Below the pieces are notes generated by a model that worked only from the letters and a program-made list of their open reading frames with translations, did no database searches and had not been told where the DNA came from. A stretch of DNA of 64,000 bases from Fasciolopsis buskii (Eukaryota; Platyhelminthes; Trematoda; Plagiorchiida; Fasciolidae), in the NCBI GenBank assembly GCA_008360955.1, contig LUCM01006188.1, positions 308,835-372,834 of the forward strand. Reading direction: 5' to 3'. A program made the position numbers and the translations under genes. This document shows, piece by piece, positions 1-13,231 of this stretch; the first letter of the stretch is position 1; each line of letters begins with the position of its first letter.

Positions 1-1019
1 GATGACCCTCGAACTGGGACTTGAGACGGGCGAATGATTGTAGTTAAAACATGATAGTCATGGATTCTTCGATGTACGCCGAACTCAGTCCGGATCCGAT
101 ACATCTAATAGACGGTACATGCTTCAGTACTGATACTCGTTACTGATATTTTTATGACTCCACGATTTTCTGTGATAGTCTACTGTTGCGTACGGATCAG
201 GGACCGTGAAACAGATTGGTTCAACATGAATCACAGTGCATGTGCACTGGTACTTAAACGGAACAAGGCGGATGACAAAGCTCTACATTTCAGTAACGAT
301 CTTGTCATTGATAATGAATAACATATTGTTAAAAATCACAATAAACCCCCTATCACCAACGCTAAATGTAAAGTACAATATAGGCGGACTGCTTTTTCAC
401 TTCAATGCACTACAAGCCTAGTTTGGTTCTGACAAATTGAACCGCGCCTTAATCTGTCAACCAGCTCGCAACAAATCCATCTATTGTACGCTTCTCACCC
501 TTGGTGGCAATTTATGTTCCAACATGGTGACCATTATGCATGGATAACTTTGCCCATTTTTTCACAAAATCCAGTAGTTTGTTTGTTATACTACAAACGC
601 ACAGGCTTTACATAGTTCGGTACCGTCCAGCTACTCCATCACGAACCTCTTGGTGCGAGCGGCTAGGCATGTACATTAGTTAACTGCAGCTCATTCTCGG
701 ATTAAAATGTAACTGCTGAATATCGACGGGAATATATCGCATCACCAGACTTTAGAGAACCGGAAAATTAATATTGAACAATCTAATATCAGTAATCCAA
801 ATCAAACACACATTAACCATTTGCAGAATAGATGCCATGTTGCTGATAAATTATGACATGGAATATATATATATTATATATATCTTTACCGTAGCATTTA
901 AACTAAACCGTTTACCATTACGTCAGCAGCATTGGGATTTTTCGCAAAACATACTTGGAAATGGGTACAGGTATGTCTCGTTTTCACCAAAACCTGATAA
1001 ATACACTTCCAGACATCTC
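1..1019. other. non-coding, nothing recognised
   Basis: Only short chance ORFs are present and none has convincing splice borders. A short TA-rich run occurs near 864-884. No repeat or gene was recognised. Confidence 0.5.
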
Positions 1020-1560
1020 AGCATGGTCGGTACAGGGTGCCTCAGACTCCGAGTTAGCCAGTCTTCCTGAACTCCTCTGGAAATGCTCTCAAATGTCTCG
1101 TATCTCAAATAACTACTGTTGAGGATGTCCCACACACTGCCTTCTCCTGGTCGTGCGCCAACTGATTTGCAGATATAAGGGAGAATGACCATTGCCCTAA
1201 ACCTGGTTGATTTATCTTTGGTAATCATTCTTGAGGAAGTGGTAAAACCGTGATTCCAAACCAACCGCGGATGACATACAAAGCATAAGGCAGTACGCTC
1301 ATCGACGTCTGTGGCAAAGGGGTGTCCTGAGTACCCAAGATATCTGGCCCCATCCGAAGAGCGCATGAAATGTGAAGTCAGTCACCGGGCCCCAGTGGGT
1401 TAGCTGGCGTTCAGAACATTTTATTGCCCTGTTGGTTAGATCGTAGGGCCCCTAAGTCAGTTCCCTACTTTGGTTTGGGTAACTGGGTTGTATGAAGCCC
1501 GCAGAGGAATCTTGGATGGGCGAGGACCTGGAGATGGAGAACAGAAGAACTAGCTTGTGT
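1020..1560. repeat. dispersed repeat A, copy 1
   Basis: This stretch aligns in order with 25280-25830. The shared blocks include TTGGTAATCATTCT at about 1216 and 25494, TGATTCCAAAC at about 1251 and 25526, a CTGTGGC / CCGTGGC block, CGGTTTGGG or TGGTTTGGG, and a pyrimidine-rich right end. Both copies are interrupted by stops in all frames, so no protein can be read. Because the match is co-linear over about 350-500 bp with many substitutions, I read it as two old copies of one transposable element of unknown class. Confidence 0.55.
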
Positions 1561-4500
1561 AATAAGCATGTCACATTGTTTCTTTTTATCTCGTTCTCTT
1601 CCATTGTCTTCGTCGTCCTCTGTGATGATGAATCATGTTGCCGACCTATGTGAACGAGAATTTGATAAACCATTCGGGTGGTAACTCCCAAGAGATTTGA
1701 TATGATTTCGATCAAACGCAGGAAACGCAATAATACTATTAGGATACTTAGTTAGCTTTTGTGCAACACTTCCAAAGTCGACTTGTGATTCACGTGACCG
1801 GTCTATGGAATTCACAATCGCAAATTTAGAATCGTAAATAGTGTCGCGCTCTTTTCCATCCTAGTTTCGTTCACGCGTAATCGAAGTTAGAATACTTGGT
1901 TTGCGACTTACATGACAATAGGACAACTTGCATGATCAGACGTCGTCTCCAGGCAGTTTTCGGTGAACTGATCTGCTTATCTTCCCAACTATCTAAAAAC
2001 CACTACTGGTAGAACAACTATCACGACCATGAAGACAATCAAACAATCGACCAATCCATCAAAAAATGGAACAAAATAACGCCAAATAAAACAACCTCTG
2101 AAACGTTGGATACATACACGGACCGTGTTTTGGACTGGGGAAAACGCAGTTATATTTGCCTCGGACGAATGCCCCAAATACTGTGCCACGCATTCATAAA
2201 TTTTACCTTACTCCAGTTCTGAGGACCGACGATTCACGAAAAACGATTGAACGTCTAGTAACACGCCATACGGCAGTTTATTGTTAATCGCGATCATTTT
2301 TGACGACGACCACGCGAAAGACAACGAAAACCGACTGTTGGTTCAGAACTGCGACAACAGCTCGTGGACACACGCACAAAGAGTTTGATAAAAACCAATA
2401 AACATAAGTGGATACCAATAGGAATACTTCGATTTACTCAGACCGGTACAACGAGTAGAAGAATCAAATGAGATAGATTGATTGTTTTTAAGAGATATGG
2501 CTTTGGACGAGAGTAGTGTGTCTTTGTTTGTGTGTAGCTTCAGGTTTGATATCGTGCTTAAAGTTCGCCACCGTACTTACCCTCCGTAGGCGGTGCGGAT
2601 GGACAGGAAGCTTTCAAGTGGAAGTAGAGATTGGGTTAAAAACAACAGAACTGTTATGCTGAGTAGCAAAATATTATTTTCAGTGACAAGAACCGAATCC
2701 TAATACCAAACAATATCGCACGATAAAAATTCTGTGTGGGAAAATGCATCCGACAATGACTGGATTGTGGAAAAACGAAATGAAATCTCAGTCATACTGT
2801 TCGCGTGTGGTAATGCTGTAGGCAAACGGATTTGGATTGCGAAGAAAAAACTGAGGTGGAGGAATTATCCAACTGGTAATCCAAACGTCAAACATCTTTC
2901 GACCAAAACTGCCATGGTTCACCAGTCACCAAATAGTGTCGTGATTTTGATCGTTTGACCGTCAATACCGAAGTTTCGGGTTCATTTACTCTCTCCTACT
3001 GCCTGGTTCACCGAATTGGATCCTCATAGCCCGTTTTCTTGGAAATGATATACACTGGCGAAAGTAGGAGATAAGAGATAAAATCCTGTCTTTATAGACT
3101 TTGTGACCAGATATTCGGTTCTAGAGGAACGAATATTCCGAGGATCTTTTATTGCATTAGATGCAGCTCTATGGGGGCCAGCGAACTGAAGAGGTTTCTT
3201 GACTGTATACTGGCCTCCGGAAGTCCCACTGGTGCTGCATGATACTGCGTGTCGTGATGCATAATCGTGGGGCCCCTGCTTTCTTTCGCTGGTATGGGGT
3301 ATCTCGTGAACCCATTGGTTAAGGTTTTCATTCTTTTTGCAGTGTCATCGACTGACCACGTAGACATATCTTTCAACTACACACTGCATCGGACAGCAAA
3401 GTACAACGACGCAGACGTTCTGTAGGCATGCGCGAAACATGCCCAACTACTTTAACGTAATCATCGTCTACTCTAAAGATTGAACCCTGGGACCCAGTAC
3501 CTTACGCCTAACCTATGAGTTACTCACAAACTCATGTCACAATATTATACCAGAACTACTAATGCAACGGTATTTAAGCACCGACAGTCTTCACTCGTCT
3601 ATTTTCAAAGGCCGCTTTCCTAAGCCTTATGGCAGAACCGATCTAATTGCTGTCGTATACATATATGCGACCCTTGACAGATAGCCGAATGTGAGGCCTA
3701 CGCTACAGATTCCCCAAATTGATTAACGCCAGTCGAGCATCATGCATGAACGACGACGCTTCAACCGGTGTGCGATCATCGGGTGAGACCAAACTACCCA
3801 GGTAATTAAACTTACCCATTGTGTCTAATTCCTCTCATGCAAGAACAAGGTTCAAATTCGAGCTAATCCGGTCCCACAAAAGCACTTTACATCTCAATGG
3901 CGCAAAAGTTTATCTCAAACATAATTACCCTATCGTTGAGACGACTGAGAAGAAATTTGCAACTAAGTTGGACTTTGACACACTGTTGGTTTTTTCGTGT
4001 CTGAATCATTAAAACCACTTTACTCAACAAATCAGAATCAAGAAAGAATGCCTATTGTGTAGTGTGATGAAGTCATTCTGCTTTGTTCTAGCACCTGTGG
4101 AACTTGTGATGGTTTCATCGTCATTTTAACGCACCTACGTGTCACAAACTAAATACCCATATAATAAGCTTCAGGTATTATTTCTCGGAATTCATTCTGG
4201 TCATCCGGGAGAATTAATCAAACATCAAAAAATCCCCCCAAATTGTTGGTTTATAACAAGAATCCTGAACCAATTCCGCCGATCTCCTTATTCTGATTCA
4301 TGACAAGAAAGCACTGCTTCTAAATTCACAATAGCCAATAGAAACCAAGGTCAATAGTCACATGTTCTCTTAGCGTGCAATAACCAGTGACGGTCAAGGC
4401 CAGCGTGCATAAATCACGTTGTTAACATGTATCGATCACGGTCTATCGAGAAATGGGGTTATCTGGACGAATGTATTGTAGGTGTTAAGTATTGCTGCAG

Positions 4501-5038
4501 TTGCTGCCGATAAAATCAGACCACAAATTAAGGTAGCTGAGTAAGCCAGGTTTATAAAACACTTTCTGTTCGTGCAGTGAAATCAGGCTCTTTCAGGGCA
4601 AAGTGGAACCTGGTGATATTAAATGGGGCCAACTAAGTCATAACATGTTGGTCAGCGATTTGTGTTGGCAAACATTTGGGAAGAAATCTCTATCTTTCCG
4701 GGCTTTGACTTAGTCAACCAACTCTAGCGCAACAGCATTACTTAAGACTTTATAAGCAACCTATCCCGCTATATGACTTCATTCTACTTAAACATATGAA
4801 CTGTCCTTTTCTAAATTCCTCGTCTATGAGAACTAAACGAAAATGGTTGTATTGCATTACCGAACTTTCCTACTCCGATAAGACCAATCCCGTCGAATAA
4901 AGCAAGAAAAAGTCCCGCTTTGATGTTTGTTTCAAGAAAATAGGGTCCAAGCATCCCGCTAAATAGGCAATCATTTTTATTGCGTGTAATCACTGGTAAT
5001 GATGAAAAAATGACATCGTGTCCATCTTTGTGTTGTAG
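1561..5038. other. non-coding; upstream flank or intron of the Ig gene
   Basis: This stretch lies 5' of the first recognised Ig exon. I searched the plus strand for the first half of Ig1 (a Cys and Trp pair ending at a phase-0 donor) and for a signal-peptide exon, and found neither with good splice sites. An isolated strong minus-strand donor (GTAAGTACGG) lies at 2571-2580. Confidence 0.5.
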
Positions 5039-5168
5039 GTTCTCTTGAAACGTCGTGACTTTAGTTTATTCATCAGGCCAGCCTACTTTGAGGATCGGGG
5101 CGAATATCGATGCTCAGTCGTGTACAAAGATCGTGTTTACATCCGCACGGTGGAACTGCAAGTTCTCG
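5039..5168 (+). CDS. lachesin-like Ig-superfamily gene, exon: second half of Ig domain 1
   Basis: This exon encodes the C-terminal half of an immunoglobulin domain in a neuronal-type cell-surface adhesion protein. The acceptor TTTGTGTTGTAG and donor CTCG|GTAAGT border 43 codons. The frame contains FSLFIRPAYFEDRGEYRCS, the classic D-x-G-x-Y-x-C F-strand motif of V/I-set Ig domains, followed by a G strand ending VELQVL. It begins in phase 0 and ends in phase 1. The split codon G|TA joins to the next exon to read VLVPPKI, the normal Ig1-to-Ig2 linker of lachesin and IgLON proteins. The exon encoding the first half of Ig1 (Cys and Trp) was not found and may lie before the window. The protein is expected to be secreted and cell-surface attached. 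Confidence 0.88.
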
Positions 5169-8100
5169 GTAAGTAGCTCAGATGACTGAAAAGTGGGTAT
5201 TGTTTTGCTGTGTCTGTGTGACTGAATACATATATAATCTCAGGCGGAGTTGACTTACTTTCCAGTCTCAGAAACCCTCCAGAACTCTCCAGTTTTACCA
5301 ACTGGAAAAACCGGAGTTTGAGGACTAGACTATGAGACATTCGCAGTGGAAATGAAAATTCCCCCGATTCTTACGTATAATACTGGGCCACTAACTAATT
5401 GGTCCTCTATTGTTTCACTTGGTATTTTAAATCGCCTGCTCTACTTCAAGCTGGTGTACAGGGGGACTAATAAAACGTACTGTACGTTGTCAACTGGCCG
5501 ACTTCCGGATGGCACACATGTTGCTTCATTGTCAAACCCAGACAACCGTAGGTTGAATTTATTCTGACCGACCTTACCCACTATAGACTTACTTGAAGTA
5601 GAAGCCACAATTACAGATAAGTTCGAGAACTACAGGCAAGATTATTTGAAAGTTTGCAGCATCTAGTTAGAACCAACGCTGAGTGGAGGAATAAACCATG
5701 TAGTTTACAAGTTTAGAGACGACTGAACAGATGGGTACGAGTTTTACATACCGGATGGATGGCAATCATTACCAAACTAATTGTGAATTTTCAGAGAATT
5801 TTATCCTCCTGTGCATTTGCATGTTAATCATTCTTTTGACCGAAACATCTTTCCATTGTTATATGCATTTTGTTTAATTATACTCTACTAAGCGTCTCCT
5901 GTATATCGACCGAGGAGTTATTGCGTGTCTCCTTGTTCGGAAAGCAGATTGTATGCCATACAATTGCGAGGCCATAAGTGCATCCACTGGTGTGTTATAC
6001 GTCAAAGGCAGAAAATTGGCAGTGTGAAGAAAATTCGAAAGCAACAGAGGTCAGTCAACGAAACCGTGTTTGATTACCGTAATGACAAGCTCGTCAGCGA
6101 CCACGGACCATTTAAAACTCCATTAATTTAAACTCCATCCAGAACAAAAATAAAATAACCATGAAACAGATTTCCTCCAATAAGAAATATGCTCCAAATG
6201 GGTTTCATCTGCTATCTGAGCGAATAGTTAAAAAAATGACAAAGATGGTAACACGTGACAAAAGCCAAATATAAACAAATGTATAGCGGAAGCTTGCCAG
6301 TTGACTATCATTCTGTAGTGATATACCAAAGCGCATCGTCGTGGCAAATTTACTGTTCCTAAATGACGTCCGTGTTCGTTTCTTATTTTTTCATCAAGAG
6401 CTCGAATGCCGATAGTATGTGCAAGTAGACGTAGCAGGTTCGATGACCGGTAGACAAACAATAGGGTGAGGAATATACGCGTGACCAATACGCAGAATGT
6501 TGTGTAAGCAAAGAACTAAATACATGATGTCGGACTAAGGCGCAAGTGTAGGCAGCAGAGTATGGTGACATGTGGTCAGTCGGGTAAGTTAAAATTGAAA
6601 GTGCGGCTGACCGGTTTGTGTTTATGGAGAGCAATAAAATTAACAGATCATTCAAGGGCTCATACACTAGATTGCTTGTTTATGTAAATGTGACTGTGAA
6701 AGTGTATATATTATCTTTTGCGGAAGCAACTCGATGAAACCAAAATGTGTGTATATACGTGACCAAATTTGCCGAATACAAAAGTTTCGTTTATCACAAT
6801 TGTATTCTACACAATCCGTTCAATATACATTTACCAAAACAGCCGGAAAGTCATCATGCTCTCGATCGGTTTCTGGGTAGACAGATGGGGGAGTTGACAA
6901 GAAACTTTTTCGTTGTTGTTTTTCTGCATAGTAGTATATCAGCATTTGAAATATTGATTTTGTGGTATAAAGATTGAAACGTTCATCATTCAAGATACAT
7001 ACCATGCTGGGTCCATCTCGTCGGATGTGCCATACGCACAAATACTGTTTCTTGGTCGGACGCGTCCAACCTAGTAGTCATTTTACTATCGCTGCTATAT
7101 GCAGGCAAGCCCATACACGGAAGAGCACGTACTTGTTCAAAGTTACGAACTGCTGAAATAAAACTGGTAGTTTTTCTGCCCGTAGAACCGAGATAACGAC
7201 ACGAAGACAAAATAGATGGGTGATATTAGCCACTCTTATAATCTGTAATGGATCTTTATCTCTGAATGTTATCCGTGGAATAACTTTTGGAGTTAACTAT
7301 CAATCTAACCTGCAAAAGGATCTTATCCTAAACGGCAATCGCTCCGTTCAACGCGAGTTCAGCAAAGTCAAGGCCAGAGAGATACAGGTGGTAAACACGA
7401 CTGGGTTGCATAAACGTGGATTGGTATGCTTGGATACATACGGGGTTAGGAAATAACGAGGAGCTTTATCATGTAAACGGGACTAGAGCATGTTCGCGCA
7501 AGTTGCAGCATGAATACTGGAAGGCACACATGCCAGCCGATAAACAGATCCTCTGTAAGAGACATTTAGACATGGTTCACAATAGGCAAACGATTAGGGA
7601 GAACCGAACACCCCAAGATTGAAATAACTCAGGTGATCGAGTGGACTAAGCCTTCGTCACCAAAAAGGTCAGAGGTTCGAACTCCAGATCCGCCGACTAC
7701 TTAGGTGGTAGATGACGATTAACTATCACTCGGTTCGTTACCGTACCTCATCTAATAGAACCTCACACGGATTTGTCACCTCAAGTTTCAGTGTCATGAC
7801 CGCCACCTTTCCCTCCTTCCGTACAGTGGGCCCGGCAGCTAGGGGTCCTGCTCCTTCCTGTTTTTGTAATAAGGAGAAGGTATGAGGAGTTGGTCGTAAA
7901 TCTTCAATCAATTCTGCCTCTTGGACGCTATCTCACTAACTCTAATGATAAAAATCAAGTCGAACAGACACAAAAGTTCGTTTACTAGGCATAATCCAAT
8001 AGTTTACATTAGTCTTTGATGGCCAACACTCACTGATCGATCCTTCTGCCCGTTAACGCGATCCCCTGGTAATCAACGACTTTCTCATGGGGCATTTTCG

Positions 8101-11100
8101 CTTAGGTTATCGTTTAGCGCAATCAGTAATCTGTTGCCCTCTGACCCAGCTAAAGGTTATGCAAAGTGAGTACCAGCTACCCTTACATTTCAACTTCTCT
8201 CAGGCGTGAAGAATGTTCTTGAAAAGGTAAAGTAAATAAGTAACTACACCTCTTTCACTTCAAATGGAGCGCAAGTAATATCAAGCGAATTCTCGATTAG
8301 TCCTTTAAACCTATTCGCAAGCTATCTAAAGTTGCTAATGTCGGCACAGTCTAAATGAACGGACTTGATATGTCCTCGCGTCTTCTGTTTTTGGATTTTG
8401 TGAACACTTCATTTAAAGCTACGACCATCCCACTGAAAGTTGGAAAATTTAGCCAGGCAGCGGACACGATCTGTGACCGACAGGTCTGCTTCAGATCCCC
8501 GAATGGTTTGATATTGCCAATTAGGCGTTTTTGCCTACTTAGGTTGAACTCAATTTGATTTACTTTCACATGGTTTTCTATGTTATTCTAGACGAACATT
8601 CCAACCCATCGATGAATTTTGTTTCTCCCACTGAGCTTTTTCTCTCAGATTCAGGAAGTTCACTCAGGCTAATGAATAACAATATTACTTTCATCTGTAT
8701 ACAAGTTTGCATTTCTAGCACACTCAGAAGCAGTCCTGGGAGATGATCGGTTTTTTCTCGCCCACATTGGCCCTTGTCCATCGTTACTTAAAATCTTGTT
8801 ATGAAATATTTCCGGTCAGTTCGATACCTGTAACTCCAATAGCTATGCGCACTCTTGTTGACTTTGCAGTGAGGCTGTGGGCCGTGTTTACAGAGAAACA
8901 AACAGATCTGTTCGATCACTCCTTAATGAGCTTAGGGCGCACACTCCGAACTGCGTAAATCAGACCAAATTTCACATAACCGGTTTCTGTTTGACAGCAA
9001 TATTTTTCGACTTTCTGTGGTAAACAGTACTTCTGTAAGAAATCGCACGCTAATCTTACTCAAGCAAAACGCTTTTGTCTACTCACTTCTGTACTGGGGA
9101 TAGCACAGAACATTCACAGTAAACACTGGAGCTTTCTTGTTCAGCTACAACCCCCCTCCATACTAGCGCATAGGTCAGTAAACTTGGAGCTTCTCCGTAG
9201 TTTAATTCCATAAGGATACTTACTAATGGGAAACTTCGGATGGGAAAATTTAAAATCAAATTACACACAGCAAACTTTTCTTTTCGTATTGGTGTTTACG
9301 GCTCACTCGTGACATACGTGAAGTGCTGAAAATCAGACATCTTATATGCCACCAACATTTCGTAAAAAGGGTTTAGATTTAGTTCAGTTATTTCAGTCCC
9401 ACGTGGACCACAGTTTTCACTAGAAGCGTGGGAAATTCCACAAGAAATATCACGATATCCTTGTTCGAACAAATCTTATGGAAGATCAGAAGACTATCTG
9501 GTTTATTTGATGTCCACGCTACCAAATTAACAAACTGCTGGGGAAACTGGGCTAGATTGTATAAAGTGGTTCAATCAGGTGCAACACACGCAGGAGTAAC
9601 TTAGTAAATCAATGGTGTCTGAGATTTTGTTGAGGTCAGAACAGGCTTCCAACCAATTCTTCCCAAAGCCTACATAGTCGCATCCAATCAAGATAAAATA
9701 TCAGTGGTTGTGTGGTCACACGGATACCTATTCTATCAATTATAGCAGACAGAAGAAGTTGATGCAAACTCGAAGAGGTGTCTATTGGAGAGCGGTTTTA
9801 TCGTGACATCATGTTGTAATCCATTTTGCAATCACGGAAGAAGAAAGCACTGCAGCATAAAAACAGGCGCAGCGGAATGTTCTATCTCCCTAAGTATGCT
9901 CGGCCCAGATTAGGAAAATGGATAGAAAGATCTTCGAACATTCACTGAGCTCCTGTAGCGGATTCTTGGACTAAAATGTTTTCATGTTTTTAGTAGTGAA
10001 TTAGGAATAATATCAGTCATTTGATTTACCCAAGACGAATATCATTATTGGCAAAGGAGGATGTTCGTGTACTTGTGTTTTAGTCCACAGTAAACCGAGT
10101 GCAAAACGTCTGTTTGTTACCCTATGTCCTAAACAGGACATAAAGTTCGGGACTGTGCAACATTCGATTAGAAACCGTGACACCGATCGGAGATTTCGCG
10201 CTGTAGCAAGACATGTTTTTAAATACTGAACAAATTCGTCTGTATTGATCTGATTTTTTTAGCTTACGGCTCGGTCCATTCCAGATACCATTATTCCATG
10301 CCTTTCTATTACTTGTTTTAACTGAGAATTTAATGGCAAATTAACCTCATTAGGTAAAGCACCGTTAGTTCGCTGTTCCTAATATATGTTGTTCGCTCTC
10401 CATGTGGTATTCCCAGGATTTTCATGAGGTTTTGATCGCTAAACTCGACGATTAGATCGATTAGATGTTTCCTCACCAGTCAAAGTGACATCGTCAATGT
10501 AGGTGCGCAGGTGTTGGAGTTCTCTGTTTATAGACTTGCCACTGGATTTGACCTTGAACTTCTTCGAAGACCCTAACCTGGAAAAGTGCCTCTTTTTACC
10601 ACCTGACCTCCGTTGGTTTGAACTTTCACCTTATAAGATTGACATTCAGCATGGGATGTTTAATCCATTTAGTTGTGTTTGTTTGATTCACTTTTGTGGA
10701 TAGAGCCATATAACTAAGATTTGTGGTTATGGGTCTGTATGACTTGAAATCCTGTTCTCTCTGCCAGCTGGAATCAATATTCCGAAGCTTCACATATAGT
10801 TTGGTCTTAGTACGGCTATTTTGCAAATTGGCCTCAGTGTGATTTCCTTGATAACAGTTAACACCTTTTTGGCAAATGCTTTGGAGGGGCTGGAACAAAA
10901 TCCTGGGCAAGTAAGACGAATACCGCTCTGTCCGCCATGTTCAACTTCCAGCCCTTTCCATCATTTAGTGACCCCTGATTCCAGTATATATGCACTTGAT
11001 TGTCGGTTAGTGGTCGCCGGCTGCGGCTTAACAGTCTCCGACTAGCGCTGAATAAGTACATTTTGGGTAGCTCCCACTGCAAACAGGCAGGTCATGTGAC

Positions 11101-13033
11101 CTGGTAGGTTCGTATAAGTAATTTCAGTAGCTGTGTTCAGCAAAGAAAGATGTTTTTAATTCACTCCTGGCCGCGGCTGTTAAATTGAAAAGGTTACTAG
11201 ACGACAGCAAAACCTGCATTTAATTAAATCACTGATAAGGATAATGTTATTGGCCTTGTCGCGGATTGCTAACGCTGAAGTAATAATTTCACGCATGATT
11301 CGAATGAACTCATAATTCGCAACGTGACCCATGTTCAAATGGAATAGTGGGGCTCGGGATTTGTCTCTCGTAATTTGTTGTGCAACTAAATAATCACTGA
11401 ATCGATGAAGACAGGTCGATCGTTTGGGGCAGCAAATAGTGACCCACTAAAAACCAGCAACAGAGGGGTTCCACAAAATCTAGGATTAGCCAAACTAGGG
11501 AAGACAGTTCGCGAGAGAGCGCGCTCAAGAGAATGAACGTATGAAATCTCAGGATTGCAACACTAGAATACACAGAAGTTGAGTACGCATGCACAGACTC
11601 GATAATGAAAACTATGTACGAGCCACTGTGTGCAAATTAATTAAGGCATAGTTCGATCCAAAAATGTTCACGGTTGATTTGAAGTTTGGTCAAATCTCAC
11701 ATGCTGACCTCCAGCGAACGAGCTGGACTGGACATTGTTTAGTAAAGCCGAAGTTCATCAGTGCAATGAGCTCTGCAAAATACAAGAACTTCACCAATAA
11801 TATCACGAATTGGGCGTCTTCGAAGTTCAGGTGATTTGAAAATACTCACAGTTTTTATCTGCTTGATACATTTTGTGGAACTGGAATTGAGTAGTTTACC
11901 TTTAGCTGATTTTCTCTTGTGACGGCTTCGGGGGATAATTTTATATTCTTAGTCAATACGTCTGGTCGTAATGTGTCAGCTTCTATGAGAAGTTCAAACA
12001 GATCTCGAGAATGTCACAGAGTTGAACCCAGATTACGGAATGCTGTGTGCAAATGTTCGAAATTTTCGGAGGCATTGTAATACTTTCATTAAACCTGACT
12101 CGGAATAACTCCTTCTGGATTCGAATTTACTTTGCGCCTTTACATCACTTGAGTTTTGATGACTCCTAATTCATCTGATGTTGTTCATCAAAATCCCGAT
12201 TTTGCACAGCTCGCCGCACTAACGAACCTTGGTTTTGGTGAATACAGCTCACTCCATCGCGTTTGTCAGATCGAGTGAAAAATGACGTCACCATATCAGG
12301 TCTGCCCAAACTTTAAGTCAGCCGTGACCTGTTATGGATCCAACTGGGAATTGACGAACTTGTATATGATGATAAAAAATTTGAATACACAACTTTTGTG
12401 AGAGACCTCGCATTTCCTTTCTTCATCTCCCACAGACGTCTTATCTAACTTGGCATACCTTCAATCTTGAAATTTAATAGACTTCTGGAAGCAGGCCGAA
12501 TAGGCGTAGTGTCAACACATTTGATACACAAGCGATCATCCTATGTTCACGTTCCAGTTCTGGGAAAATGGTTAACTACCAGTAAAGATTAGTAACAAAA
12601 TGAAAGAGCTGTACAATTCCTTCCTGGGCTTCAGTGGTTAGTTTGATACAGGTACTGAAGAAGGATCATGCAAGTAAGCAATTTTGCTATTGGCATAATT
12701 CAAAATTTGTTTTAAGCTTAAAGTGTATTAGGAACTTCTCATTACATGAAAATGAACAGCTTAGTAGAGGATTCATTCAATTATTTCAGGATTAGCTATA
12801 GAAGAATACGTAGTATCCAGATTTACGGTTTCCCAAAGTCCGTCTAGGCTGATATTCGTCGGCTGTAAATTCGACTTATACATCAGGTCAAAGTATTCGA
12901 TTCGCTTTGCATTTAGAAGATGTCATTTCGTTGTTCAATTTCTAACTTTGCGTAATGTTTAGGCAGATTGTAAAATTCAGTACAAATAGCCATAGCCAGT
13001 TATGCCATGATGAACTTTCATTTTTTGCTATAG
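5169..13033 (+). other. intron 7.9 kb of the Ig gene
   Basis: Bounded by GTAAGT and CTATAG. It holds a SINE-like tRNA-derived stretch at 7631-7880 and otherwise no recognisable gene. One open segment at 8594-8746 after a good acceptor is in a compatible phase but has no donor. Confidence 0.7.
7631..7880 (+). repeat. tRNA-derived SINE-like element (Leu/Ser-like head)
   Basis: The first 65 bases resemble a tRNA with internal RNA polymerase III promoter boxes: box A-like TGATCGAGTGGACTAAG at about 7634 and box B-like GGTTCGAACTCC at about 7674. The box A resembles class II (Ser/Leu) tRNAs. It is followed by an unrelated body of about 180 bases with a GGGCCC region and a T-rich stretch. No full cloverleaf with anticodon is evident, so it is a SINE head rather than a working tRNA. 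The right end is a guess. Confidence 0.5.
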
Positions 13034-13231
13034 TACCGCCGAAAATAATACGTTCCCCAGTCCAGTTTCTCAAAGTGGACGAGGGAGCCAGCTTGGAAAT
13101 GGACTGTCTGGCCATTGGTCATCCGACACCGGAAACAACGTGGCTTGTGCAAGGTCATAGACAAACATTCGATGACAACTGGCCTGAGAATGCCCAAACT
13201 GTAATGGAAGCGTTTGCTAAATTCGGTGGAA
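13034..13231 (+). CDS. lachesin-like Ig-superfamily gene, exon: first half of Ig domain 2
   Basis: The exon is 198 nt, phase 1 to phase 1, with acceptor TTTTTTGCTATAG and donor GGTGGAA|GTAAGTC. It reads PPKIIRSPVQFLKVDEGASL, then EMDCLAIGHPTPETTWLVQG, which gives the A, B and C strands of an I-set Ig domain with the B-strand Cys and the C-strand Trp. The PP-K-I start and E-G-A-S turn match the Ig2 start of lachesin, IgLON and DIP-type proteins. The segment after the Trp (about 26 residues, through FDDNWPENAQ and AFAKFGG) is longer than the short C'-D region usual in this family. The following exon supplies the rest of Ig2. Confidence 0.92.

Noticed and set aside
2734..2958. Plus frame with a Cys and Trp (ISVILFACGNAVGKRIW) that could be the missing first half of Ig1
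   Set aside because: The Cys-to-Trp spacing is too short, no acceptor leads into the frame (a stop lies just upstream), and no phase-0 donor joins it to the 5039 exon.
8594..8746. Plus segment after a good acceptor reading NPSMNFVSPTELFLSDSG, phase-compatible with the Ig1 exon
   Set aside because: No donor is present before the stop, and the Ig1 exon already joins perfectly to the 13034 exon.
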